Shown here in pieces: positions 55,427-64,000 of a DNA stretch of 64,000 nt (position 1 is the first letter of the stretch; every line of letters begins with the position of its first letter). A program made the position numbers and the translations under genes. The notes under the pieces are model-generated. The model searched no databases. It was not told the DNA's origin and worked only from the letters and a program-made list of their open reading frames with translations. Location: positions 1 to 64,000 of the forward strand of contig CANRNE010000009.1 in assembly GCA_947631925.1 (NCBI GenBank). Direction: 5' to 3'. The stretch comes from an uncultured Clostridia bacterium. GTDB taxonomy: Bacteria; Bacillota; Clostridia; Christensenellales; Borkfalkiaceae.

Positions 55427-57205
55427 ATGAGAAAACAGTTTTTGAAAATCGTATCCCTTTTCTTTTCCGCAATCCTTCTCTTCGGATTTGCGGGCTGCGT
55501 CCCGAACGGCGACACGAGGCCTCCCGTTTCGGACCCGCCCGAAGTCGTCATCGGCGCAGACGGCCTCGCCGTCTGGAACAAGATAGACGGCGCCCTCTAC
55601 TATCTCTATATTCTCGGCGACGGGCAGGAGGAAACGCCGACGGTCGCCTGCGAGTTGCAGCTCGAAGAGGGGCAGAGCATTCGCGTGAAGGCCGTGAGCG
55701 CGAACGAAGCGTACCGCGACAGCGACTATTCCGCCCCGCAGACCTATCACAAGGGGGAAATCGCTCCGCACGACCACAGCGACGTCAACGAGGACGGCGT
55801 CTGCGACCGCTGCCGCGAGAGCGTGCTCGTCGAACTCTCCATTCTCGCCGTCAACGACTTGCACGGCAAGTTCATGGACAGCGGCAACCAGCCCGGGGTG
55901 GACGAATTCACCACCTATCTGAAGAATTTGTATGCCGACCCCGCACAGGAAGAGATTTTGCTCTCCTCGGGCGACATGTGGCAGGGGACGGCGGAATCCG
56001 CGGGCACCAAGGGACAGCTCATGACCGATTGGATGAACGAGGTGGGCTTCGTCTCGATGACCCTCGGCAACCACGAATTCGACTGGGGCTCCGCCGTGCT
56101 CTCCCCCAACAGCGAGCAGGCGAACTTTCCCCTTCTCGGCATCAACGTGTTCGAAAACGGCGCGCGGCCCGACTATTGCGAGCCCTCCGTCGTCGTCGAG
56201 CGTACGGGCATCAAGGTCGGCATCATCGGCGCCATCGGCGACTGTCTCAGCTCGATTTCGGGAGAATTCCAACAGGGGCTCGACTTCATGACGGGCAGCA
56301 GTCTCACGCGGCTCGTTGAGAACGAGGCAACCCGCCTCAGAGAGGAAGAGGGGTGCGACTTCATCGTCTACTCCATCCATGACGGCGGGGACGCGTTCGC
56401 GAGCTCGGACATTTCGGATGTCACCGACTCCGACATGGCGTGGTACGACAGCTCCCTCTCCAACGGCTATGTCGACCTCGTGTTCGAGGCGCATACCCAT
56501 CGGAAATACATCGTAAGGGACGAATACGGCGTCTACCATCTGCAGGGCGGCGGCGAAAACAGCGGCGTCTCCCGCGCCAACGTCACCTTCAACACGGTGA
56601 CGAAGAAGAGCACGGTGGAGCCCCGCATCCTCTCGGCCTCGACGTATGCGAGCGATTCGCTTGCGGACGACCCCTTCGTGCAGGAGACCTACCGCGAGTA
56701 CTTCTCCGACCCCGACAAGGACCCTTACGCCAAGGTGCTCGGCTACAACGCACAACAGCGAAGTAGCACCGATATCGTCAATATGACGGCGCAGCTCTAC
56801 TATGAGTTCGGCGTGAAGACGTGGGAAGAGGAGTACGATGAGTACGAAATCGTCTGCGGCGGCGGCTTTTTGAAGGCGAGAAGTCCGTATAACCTCGCCC
56901 GCGGCGACGTCACCTATTCCCAGCTCTATTCCCTCATGCCCTTCGACAACGACATCGTCCTTTGCAGGGTCACGGGGAGCAACCTCAAGTCCATCTTCCT
57001 GAGCAATAAGAGCTCGAGCTATCATTCCTATCCGACAATTTCCTCGAGTGCCGTGCAAAATTCCGCCGTATACTACGTCGTCACCGACACCTACACCTCA
57101 TTTTCGAGCTACAACCGCAACAAACTGACGGAAGTCGCCCGCATCAAGGGCACCTACGCCCGCGATTTGCTCGCGGACTACATTCAAGCAGGAAACTGGG
57201 CATAA
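55427..57205 (+). CDS. 5'-nucleotidase / metallophosphoesterase lipoprotein
   Basis: Lipobox LLFGFAGCVP; LAVNDLHGKFMDSG..LSSGDMWQGTAES..MTLGNHEFDWGS..VFEAHTHRKY; C-term 5'-nucleotidase domain. Confidence 0.9.
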   Translation: MRKQFLKIVSLFFSAILLFGFAGCVPNGDTRPPVSDPPEVVIGADGLAVWNKIDGALYYLYILGDGQEETPTVACELQLEEGQSIRVKAVSANEAYRDSDYSAPQTYHKGEIAPHDHSDVNEDGVCDRCRESVLVELSILAVNDLHGKFMDSGNQPGVDEFTTYLKNLYADPAQEEILLSSGDMWQGTAESAGTKGQLMTDWMNEVGFVSMTLGNHEFDWGSAVLSPNSEQANFPLLGINVFENGARPDYCEPSVVVERTGIKVGIIGAIGDCLSSISGEFQQGLDFMTGSSLTRLVENEATRLREEEGCDFIVYSIHDGGDAFASSDISDVTDSDMAWYDSSLSNGYVDLVFEAHTHRKYIVRDEYGVYHLQGGGENSGVSRANVTFNTVTKKSTVEPRILSASTYASDSLADDPFVQETYREYFSDPDKDPYAKVLGYNAQQRSSTDIVNMTAQLYYEFGVKTWEEEYDEYEIVCGGGFLKARSPYNLARGDVTYSQLYSLMPFDNDIVLCRVTGSNLKSIFLSNKSSSYHSYPTISSSAVQNSAVYYVVTDTYTSFSSYNRNKLTEVARIKGTYARDLLADYIQAGNWA

Positions 57206-57287
57206 TCGTCCCGCGCGATATCGAGAAATCTCAAGGCCTACCCCTCGTGGGGGGGCTCCGCCGTAGGCGGTGGCGGGGGGGATTCTT

Positions 57288-57378
57288 GGCGCCTCCGTGG
57301 GAGGAGCTGTCACGAAGTGACTGAGGTGGGGCGGCATTCTAATTCGTCATGTTGAGCGTAGTCGAAACATATCCTTAT
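57288..57378 (+). repeat. Dispersed intergenic repeat family 2, copy 2, followed by inverted and SR-type repeats to ~57555
   Basis: ggcgcctccgtgggaggagctgtcacgaagtgactgaggtggggcggcattctaattcgtcatg..gtcgaaacatatcc; downstream inverted gcggatatacttcgac..; direct copies of gtcattccgaggagc at ~57489 and ~57516. Confidence 0.8.
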
Positions 57379-57622
57379 TTTTATAATGCGGATATACTTC
57401 GACACGCCGCAGAGCGGCGGCTCAGTATGACGATTCAAGAACGAGATTTCTCGCATACGTTCGAAATGACGCTCTAATAGGCTTTCATGTCATTCCGAGG
57501 AGCCTCTCTCCTACGTCATTCCGAGGAGCGTAGCGACGAGGAATCTCGCCCTTCTTTGCCCGCAATATGCCTCCCGCAGGGAACTTCTGAGCGGAAAGAA
57601 TTTTGTGAACCATTTGTGAATT

Positions 57623-58915
57623 ATGCGTATTTATGATATCATCAAAAAGAAACGCGACGGGGGAGAGCTCTCCACCGAGGAGATTGACTTCTTCATCCGC
57701 GGCGTGACGGACGGGAGCATTCCCGACTATCAAATAACTGCGCTCCTCATGGCAATCCGGCTGCGCGGCATGACCACGCGGGAGACCTGCGACTTCACCT
57801 TCGCCGTGCGCGATTCGGGGGACAGGCTCGACTTTTCCGCGATAGACGGCATCCGTGCGGACAAACATTCCACGGGCGGCGTGGGGGACAAGACCAGTCT
57901 CATCGTCGCGCCCATCGTCGCCTCTCTCGGCGTCAAAGTCGCCAAGATGAGCGGCAGGGGATTGGGACACACGGGCGGCACAATCGACAAGCTGGAGTCC
58001 ATCCGCGGCTTCCGCACCACCCTTTCGGAGGAGGAATTCATCGCGCAGGTCAACGGGATAGGCATCGCCATCGTCGGGCAGTCCAAGCAGTTCGCGCCCG
58101 CCGACAAGAAGCTCTATGCCCTCCGCGATGTCACGGCTACCGTGGACAGCATGCCCCTCATTGCCGCCAGCATCATGGGGAAAAAGCTCGCCGCGGACGA
58201 CGACTGCATCGTTCTCGACGTCAAGACGGGGAGCGGCTCCTTCATGAAGACGGTGGAGGACAGCAAGAAGCTCGCCCGCCTCATGGTGGATATCGGAAAG
58301 GGCGCGGGCAAAAAAACCGTCGCGCTCATCACCAACATGGACAGACCCTTGGGCTATGCCATCGGCAACGCCCTCGAAGTCAAAGAGGCGGTGGAGACCC
58401 TCAAGGGGCAGGGCCCTTCCGACCTCACCGAAGTCTGCCTGATTTTGGCGGGAGAAATGCTCTCTCTCGCGGGCATGGGTACCCCCGATGAGGGCAAACG
58501 CCTCGCCCGCCGCGCCATCGAGGACGGCTCCGCACTCGCAAAACTCCGTGAACTTGTCCTTGCGCAGGGCGGCTCGCCCGCCTTCCCCGAAGACCTCCCC
58601 GAGGCGCAACTTTCGAGGACATTCTGCGCGAAACAAAGCGGATATCTTCGCAGAGTGGACGCCGAATCCTACGGCGTCGCAAGCCTTCTGCTCGGCGCGG
58701 GGAGAAATCGGGCGGAGGACACCATCGACTACGGCGCGGGCATCCTCCTTCACAAGAAACCGGGGGACCATGTCCGCGAAGGGGAGCCCTTGGCGACGCT
58801 CTTCTCCAATCGGGAAGACGCATTTTCCGCCGCAGAGAGCACCCTTCTTGCCGCAACGGAAGTGGGGACGGAACCCCCCGCGGACGAGCCGCTCGTCTAT
58901 GACATTGTAGAATAA
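57623..58915 (+). CDS. pdp: Pyrimidine-nucleoside phosphorylase
   Basis: MRIYDIIKKKRDGGELSTEEIDFFIRGVTDGSIPDYQITALLMAIRLRGMTTRET..DKHSTGGVGDKTSLIVAPIVASLGVKVAKMSGRGLGHTGGTIDKLESI. Confidence 0.97.
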   Translation: MRIYDIIKKKRDGGELSTEEIDFFIRGVTDGSIPDYQITALLMAIRLRGMTTRETCDFTFAVRDSGDRLDFSAIDGIRADKHSTGGVGDKTSLIVAPIVASLGVKVAKMSGRGLGHTGGTIDKLESIRGFRTTLSEEEFIAQVNGIGIAIVGQSKQFAPADKKLYALRDVTATVDSMPLIAASIMGKKLAADDDCIVLDVKTGSGSFMKTVEDSKKLARLMVDIGKGAGKKTVALITNMDRPLGYAIGNALEVKEAVETLKGQGPSDLTEVCLILAGEMLSLAGMGTPDEGKRLARRAIEDGSALAKLRELVLAQGGSPAFPEDLPEAQLSRTFCAKQSGYLRRVDAESYGVASLLLGAGRNRAEDTIDYGAGILLHKKPGDHVREGEPLATLFSNREDAFSAAESTLLAATEVGTEPPADEPLVYDIVE

Positions 58916-58931
58916 GTCCAAAAGAGGGCGT

Positions 58932-59519
58932 ATGGCAAAACTCTATTTCAAATTCGGCGCGATGGGCTGTTCCAAGACGGCGCAGGCGCTCATCACAAAA
59001 TTCAACTACGAAGAGCGCAACATGAAGGTGCTCCTTCTCAAGCCCGCCATCGACAATCGGGACGGCGACACCGTCGTAAAATCCCGCATCGGGCTCATGC
59101 AGGAGGCGATTGCCGTCGCCGCCGACGAAGACCTCGTCGCCCTCTACAAGACCAAATATTCCGACTGCAAAGTCATCATTGTGGACGAATGCCAGTTCCT
59201 CACCCCCGAACAAGTCGACCAGCTCGCCGATGTCGTCATCGAATGCAACATTCCCGTGCTCTGCTTCGGACTCTCCACCGACTTCACCACCCACCTCTTC
59301 CCGGGGAGCAAGCGCCTCTTCGAGATTGCGGAATCCATCTCCGAGATTAAGTCGGTATGCACCTGCGGCGCGAAGGCGACGGTGAATGCACGGCTCGACG
59401 ACAATGGGAACATCGTCACGGAGGGCTCTCAGGTCCTTCTCGGCGGCAACGACCGCTATGTGGCGATGTGCAGGCGGTGCTGGCTCAAATACAAGGGAAA
59501 TTCCCAAAGCGCGAGGTAG
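58932..59519 (+). CDS. tdk: Thymidine kinase
   Basis: MAKLYFKFGAMGCSKTAQALITKFNYEERNMKVLLLKPAIDNRDG..IIVDECQFLTPEQVDQL. Confidence 0.95.
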   Translation: MAKLYFKFGAMGCSKTAQALITKFNYEERNMKVLLLKPAIDNRDGDTVVKSRIGLMQEAIAVAADEDLVALYKTKYSDCKVIIVDECQFLTPEQVDQLADVVIECNIPVLCFGLSTDFTTHLFPGSKRLFEIAESISEIKSVCTCGAKATVNARLDDNGNIVTEGSQVLLGGNDRYVAMCRRCWLKYKGNSQSAR

Positions 59520-59522
59520 TTT

Positions 59523-60710
59523 ATGCAGAAAATCAGACGGTTTTTCATCCTGAGCGTAGCGGCCGTGCTCCTCTTCGCCGTGACTTCGGCGGGGCATTTT
59601 CTCCGCCTCTCCGCCACCGCGGCGGACTATTATGCGGGCATCACGGCAACGGAGGGCGACGCGCTCTTGGGCCAGCTCCACGACCTCATCACAACGACGC
59701 ACACGAGATATACTTCCTACAAGGATTGCAAAAATCCCACCTATGTCAAGAAGACCGACCCCGGCACGGGCGGCGCCCTGATGGAGTTCTACGCGCACGA
59801 GAATCTGTCCTCTTCATGGCAAGGCGCCGCCAGCGGTACATGGAACAGGGAGCACGTTTGGTGCCAGAGCCTCTCCGGCCCGAGCAAGAGCAACACGCTG
59901 TGGGGCGAGAGCGGCGGCGGAAGCGATTTGCATCACATCCGTCCCACCGAATCCCGCGTAAACAGCGCCCGCGGCAACAACAAATTCGCCGAATTCAGCG
60001 GCGGCAGCACCGTCACCTATCGGGACGCAAGCAACACGGTCATCGGCCCCGCGGGGGCCACAAGCGGCGGCAAGTTCGAGCCCCTCGATTTTGCCAAGGG
60101 CGACGTCGCGCGCATTGTCATGTACGTGTACACGCATTACAATACATATAGCAACGTCCACGGGACGACGAACGGCAGGGGAAACAGCAACTATTTCGGC
60201 ACCCTCAAGTTCACCTATGTCGTCTCGGCGGGCAGCGAGGATGCGGCGATTGCCCTCCTTCTCAAATGGAACGAGCTCGACCCCGTCGACAGCATCGAGA
60301 GGACGCGCAACGATGCCGTCTATGAGATTCAGGGCAACCGCAATCCCTTCATCGACCATCCCGAGTACGCAGAAGCCATCTGGGGGGACGGCGACATCGG
60401 CGGCGGCGGTGACGGCGGCGGCGGAGATATCGGTGGGGGAGACGCCGAGAATGCGGACTTCCACGCCGCAGTGGCGGCCCTCGTGACGGACGGCACCCTT
60501 GCGGAGCGCTTCCAATCCATTGCCGCGGCGGTGGCGGTCTACCGCAAACTCACGCCCGCGGAGAAGAATGTGGCACAGACGGACATCGCCACCCTGCAGG
60601 CGGCAATCGACGCCTACAACGAGGCGGCGGCGGCATATAACGGCGTGGCGGAACAGATGAACGGCGCGGCGCTCTCGGCGTCGGGCGTGCTTTGCGGAGG
60701 CGGAATATGA
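59523..60710 (+). CDS. Secreted endonuclease I-family nuclease with C-terminal helical extension
   Basis: Signal peptide; WNREHVWCQSLSGPSKSNTLWGESGGGSDLHHIRPTESRVNSARGNNKF; Gly/Asp-rich linker then helical region. Confidence 0.92.
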   Translation: MQKIRRFFILSVAAVLLFAVTSAGHFLRLSATAADYYAGITATEGDALLGQLHDLITTTHTRYTSYKDCKNPTYVKKTDPGTGGALMEFYAHENLSSSWQGAASGTWNREHVWCQSLSGPSKSNTLWGESGGGSDLHHIRPTESRVNSARGNNKFAEFSGGSTVTYRDASNTVIGPAGATSGGKFEPLDFAKGDVARIVMYVYTHYNTYSNVHGTTNGRGNSNYFGTLKFTYVVSAGSEDAAIALLLKWNELDPVDSIERTRNDAVYEIQGNRNPFIDHPEYAEAIWGDGDIGGGGDGGGGDIGGGDAENADFHAAVAALVTDGTLAERFQSIAAAVAVYRKLTPAEKNVAQTDIATLQAAIDAYNEAAAAYNGVAEQMNGAALSASGVLCGGGI

Positions 60711-61300
60711 AAAACAACCTGAAGAACGTTCTTGCCTGTCTCGCGTCGGCGTCCCTGCTCGTTCTCTTTGCGGCATGCGCGCCGCGGAGTACGGATACCT
60801 ATAAACACCTCAACGACATGTTCTCCGCGCACTATTCGGAGATTGTGCTCACCGTGACGAATACCTTCGACGAAGACACGTCGCTCACGAGCGTGTACAC
60901 CTTCTCCTATCCCTCGGCGGAGAACGTCGTCATTCACTACACCGTCGAATCGTTTGGAGCGGTCAGCCTCGAGGGCGGCACCGAGAAGGTGACCCGCACG
61001 GGCACCGCGCTCATCACGGACGGCGAACTCATCCTCTCCACGGGGGACGACATCGGGATTTCAGAAAGTTTTGCGAAGAAGGGCCTCACCTTCCGCGCCG
61101 ACTGCTTCGAAAACGCGGAGCTCACAAATACCTCTTTCTCCGCGGACGTCACGGACGTCGCCCTCTTCCTCGGGAGCCCGCTCTCCTGTTCGGGCATGAA
61201 GGTCTCCGCCGCGTTCGGCAGCGCGTTCGAAAGCCTCACCGTCTCCTTTGCGGCGGCGGACGGCAGTGCGGTGGAATTTTGTTACGAATTCACACTTTAA
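60707..61300 (+). CDS. Putative lipoprotein
   Basis: MKNNLKNVLACLASASLLVLFAACAPRS lipobox; ATGA overlap. Confidence 0.75.
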   Translation: MKNNLKNVLACLASASLLVLFAACAPRSTDTYKHLNDMFSAHYSEIVLTVTNTFDEDTSLTSVYTFSYPSAENVVIHYTVESFGAVSLEGGTEKVTRTGTALITDGELILSTGDDIGISESFAKKGLTFRADCFENAELTNTSFSADVTDVALFLGSPLSCSGMKVSAAFGSAFESLTVSFAAADGSAVEFCYEFTL

Positions 61301-61387
61301 CGGGAAAAAGGGCGTTCGGCCCTTTTTTCTACGGAGAGCGTCCGTAAAAAATTTTCATATTCACAAAAATTATTTGTCTCGAAATCA

Positions 61388-61416
61388 TTGCTTTCTTCGC
61401 CGAAATCTGTTATAAT
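61388..61416 (+). promoter_or_regulatory. Sigma-70-type promoter
   Basis: TTGCTT - 17 nt - TATAAT. Confidence 0.65.
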
Positions 61417-61465
61417 AGAAAATGCCTGCGGGGAACCTTCCGCGGAACGCATTCGGGAGCGCGCG

Positions 61466-62350
61466 ATGTTTGAGATCAAAAAAATCGGAATCGTAAAGCG
61501 TGCGTCCGCATGGCTTCTGGACGCCATCCTGCTCGCCGTCCTCACGACGGGGCTGATGTGGATTATCTCCCTCATCTGCGATTTCGACGGACAGCAGAAG
61601 GTGCTCGCCGAATATCAGACGGCGTGGCAGACCTTTCAGGAAGAATACGTCCCGACCGTGGCGGAGTACTATGGCTTCGACTACGCCGTGGACGAAGAGA
61701 CGGGGGACGTCACCGTCACCAAGGACGGGAAAGTTTCCTCTTTGGAGGAAGTCATGCAGGCGCTCCTCGACTCCGAGGGCGGGGACGAGGCGACAAAGCC
61801 CGCCTACGACGCCTACCTGCTTCTCCCGCCCGCGGGCAAGGTCACGGCGCAGACCAACTACCTCATCTCGCTGCTCTTCGTCATGATTTCGGTGGGACTG
61901 CTCCTCTCCTATTTCCTCCTCGAATTTCTCCTTCCTCTCTTTCTCAAAAACGGACAGACGGTGGGGAAGAAGGTGTTTTCCATCGGGCTGGTCCGCCCCG
62001 ATTGCGTGCGCATCAACAACGTCGCACTGTTCACGCGGGCCATGATCGGGAAATTTGCCGTTGAGACCATGTTTCCCATCCTGCTTGTCTATCTGTTCTT
62101 CTTTCAGGGACTGGGAATCGTCGCGATTGTCCTTCTCGCCGCACTCCTTCTCCTCAACGTCATCCTCTTCTTTGCGACGAAGAACAGAACGCCCATCCAT
62201 GACATCTTTGCAAGCACGGTCGCGGTCGACCTGCAATTGCAGATGATATACAGCTCCGAAGACGAACTTGTCGAAAAAAAGACGTCCGTCCACCGGGAAG
62301 ACGTTGAAAATACAAGAAGCGAAAATACGACGGAAAAGGACGAGCCATGA
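61466..62350 (+). CDS. RDD family membrane protein
   Basis: IVKRASAWLLDAILLAVLTTGLMWIIS..GQTVGKKVFSIGLVRPDC.. multi-TM. Confidence 0.85.
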   Translation: MFEIKKIGIVKRASAWLLDAILLAVLTTGLMWIISLICDFDGQQKVLAEYQTAWQTFQEEYVPTVAEYYGFDYAVDEETGDVTVTKDGKVSSLEEVMQALLDSEGGDEATKPAYDAYLLLPPAGKVTAQTNYLISLLFVMISVGLLLSYFLLEFLLPLFLKNGQTVGKKVFSIGLVRPDCVRINNVALFTRAMIGKFAVETMFPILLVYLFFFQGLGIVAIVLLAALLLLNVILFFATKNRTPIHDIFASTVAVDLQLQMIYSSEDELVEKKTSVHREDVENTRSENTTEKDEP

Positions 62351-63753
62351 AAGTTGTACTCAAACATCTTACCAAAATTTTCCCGAGCCGAAACAAGAAG
62401 GACAAGAACGCCGAAGTAATCGCCGTCAACGATTTCAACCTCGAGATTCCCGACGGCAAACTCATCGGACTGCTTGGCCCGTCCGGTTGCGGCAAAAGTA
62501 CCACGCTGTTTATGATCAGCGGGCTTCAGGAACCATCGGGCGGACAGATTTTCTTCGGTGACGACGATGTCACCAATCTTGCCCCCGAAAACCGCGGAAT
62601 AGGGCTTGTTTTCCAGAATTACGCGCTCTATCCGCACATGACCGTACAACAGAATATCTTGTTCCCTTTGCAAAATCTCAAAGGGGAAAACAGGCTCTCC
62701 AAGGAGGAGATGCTCACACGCGCAAGCGAGGTCGCCAAACTCGTCCAGATTGATGAGTATATGGACCGCAAGCCCGCAGAACTTTCGGGCGGACAGCAGC
62801 AGCGCGTCGCCATCGCCCGTGCACTCGTCAAGATGCCGCGCGTCCTCCTCTTGGATGAGCCTCTTTCTAATCTTGACGCCCGTCTCCGCCTGCAGACCCG
62901 TGAAGAGATTCGCCGCATCCAGCGCAACACGGGCATCACGACCATCTTCGTCACCCACGATCAGGAGGAGGCGATGTCCATCTCCGACTTCATCGTGGTC
63001 ATGAAGCTCGGCGTCATCATGCAGACGGGCAAGCCGCAGTGGGTCTACGACGACCCCGCCAACCTCTTCGTGGCGAAGTTCCTCGGCGCGCCGCCCATCA
63101 ACATGTTCACGGGCAGAGTAGAGGGCGGAAAGCTCTACATCGGCGACGAGAATGTCTATGACGTCGGCGACATCGAAGATCAGGAAGTGTACGTCGGCAT
63201 CCGTCCCGAAGGCTTCATCCTCTCCCCCGAGGGCAGGCTCTCCTGCACGCTCACGGGCGTGGACGTCATGGGCAGGGACATCTCCGTCGTCTCCACGAAT
63301 GCAAATTCCCGCAACCCTGCCGTCCGCTCCATCATCTCGGCGGACGAGATGAAGAACATCACGGGCGACACGGTGAGATTTAACCTCAAAGAACACAAGC
63401 TGCTCCTCTTCAACAAGGAGACGGAGGAGCGCGTCTACTTCGGCGGACAGGTCGCCGCGCACGAAGAAATTCTCGCCAAGATGGAGGCGGAGGGACAGGC
63501 CTATGTCAAGCACGAGGGCCCGCTTCCCCGCGAGGCAGACGACAAACCCAAGGAGGCGGTCGTCATCGAGGACAAGAGTTTCATCGGCAAAACCAAGCGC
63601 TTCTTCGGCGACGTGAAGGATTTCTTCGCCGGCATCGGAGAAAAGTTCTCCAAAAAGAAAAAGCCCGCGGACGGTGCAGAGGAAACGGCGGAGGATGAAA
63701 GCAGTCCCGCGCCCGCAGACTCCGCGGAAGAAGGGGAGGACAAGGCCGAATGA
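62347..63753 (+). CDS. Sugar ABC transporter ATP-binding protein (MsmK/UgpC type)
   Basis: GPSGCGKSTTLFMISGLQEPSGGQIFFGDDDVTNLAPENRGIGLVFQNYALYPHMTV..LSGGQQQRVAIARALVK; TOBE-like C-term and acidic tail. Confidence 0.95.
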   Translation: MKVVLKHLTKIFPSRNKKDKNAEVIAVNDFNLEIPDGKLIGLLGPSGCGKSTTLFMISGLQEPSGGQIFFGDDDVTNLAPENRGIGLVFQNYALYPHMTVQQNILFPLQNLKGENRLSKEEMLTRASEVAKLVQIDEYMDRKPAELSGGQQQRVAIARALVKMPRVLLLDEPLSNLDARLRLQTREEIRRIQRNTGITTIFVTHDQEEAMSISDFIVVMKLGVIMQTGKPQWVYDDPANLFVAKFLGAPPINMFTGRVEGGKLYIGDENVYDVGDIEDQEVYVGIRPEGFILSPEGRLSCTLTGVDVMGRDISVVSTNANSRNPAVRSIISADEMKNITGDTVRFNLKEHKLLLFNKETEERVYFGGQVAAHEEILAKMEAEGQAYVKHEGPLPREADDKPKEAVVIEDKSFIGKTKRFFGDVKDFFAGIGEKFSKKKKPADGAEETAEDESSPAPADSAEEGEDKAE

Positions 63754-64000
63754 CGAAGACCGCAGAGAGGCCGCGGCCCCTCAAAGAGAAGAAAAACAAG
63801 AATAAGTGGAACAGCAAGAACCAGTGGAAGGGCTGGCTGTATCTTCTGCCCGCGCTCGTTCTTCTTGCCGTCTTCACCCTGTGGCCGATTATCAACACCA
63901 TCCGCATCTCGTTCATGGTGACCGCCGACGGGTCGGGATATTCCTATGCGCTCGATATGCGGCATGTCCCGTTCCATTTCGGGTTTGATAACTATGCCAA
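63750..64000 (+). CDS. Sugar ABC transporter permease (MalF-like), 3' truncated by window
   Basis: ATGA overlap; translated NQWKGWLYLLPALVLLAVFTLWPIINTIRISFMV..GFDNYA. Confidence 0.85.
   Translation, partial: MTKTAERPRPLKEKKNKNKWNSKNQWKGWLYLLPALVLLAVFTLWPIINTIRISFMVTADGSGYSYALDMRHVPFHFGFDNYA

Noticed and set aside
55415-57058. 547-aa minus-strand ORF
   Set aside because: Antisense to 5'-nucleotidase; shadow ORF.
57485-58921. 478-aa minus-strand ORF (and 58425..59798)
   Set aside because: Antisense to pdp/tdk and running into repeats; spurious.
1-64000. tRNA/rRNA genes
   Set aside because: No cloverleaf or rRNA-like sequence recognised by eye; absence should be confirmed with tRNAscan-SE/barrnap.

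Overview
Bacterial chromosome window with Firmicutes/Clostridia-like gene content and high coding density. (i) 1-9.5 kb: secreted or anchored surface proteins (MBG and Ig-like/beta-helix), an ABC exporter pair and a LURP-one/Tubby-like protein. (ii) 9.7-20.3 kb: a compact plus-strand cassette with a polytopic Zot/pI-like P-loop ATPase, an HUH rolling-circle Rep, several single-TM or secreted proteins (one pIII-like in architecture, one of 32 aa), a basic protein and a possible ssDNA-binding protein. A HigBA-type toxin-antitoxin follows, then a strongly hairpinned intergenic region. I interpret this as a cryptic filamentous-phage (inovirus-like) prophage with no recognisable integrase. (iii) 20.4-26.6 kb: a minus-strand operon of conjugative-element-type accessory genes (N6 methylase, PcfJ-like, PcfK-like fused to a MutS domain I, J-domain protein, DUF4326) without a relaxase or T4SS. 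(iv) 27-64 kb: conserved core genes: comM, dprA, topA, trmFO, hslVU, hisS, trx, an FMN riboswitch with ribU, tsaE/tsaB/rimI, a membrane-fused MurF, ddl, obgE, yhbY, a GGGtGRT/NifU-like pair, a long nucleic-acid scavenging cluster (deoC-deoD-deoB-cdd-5'-nucleotidase-pdp-tdk-secreted endonuclease I), RDD and a sugar ABC transporter. Intergenic regions carry at least two dispersed repeat families, one with a hairpin showing compensatory changes between copies, and a recurrent ACCATGTCCGA motif. All calls are from reading the sequence and translations; no searches were run.
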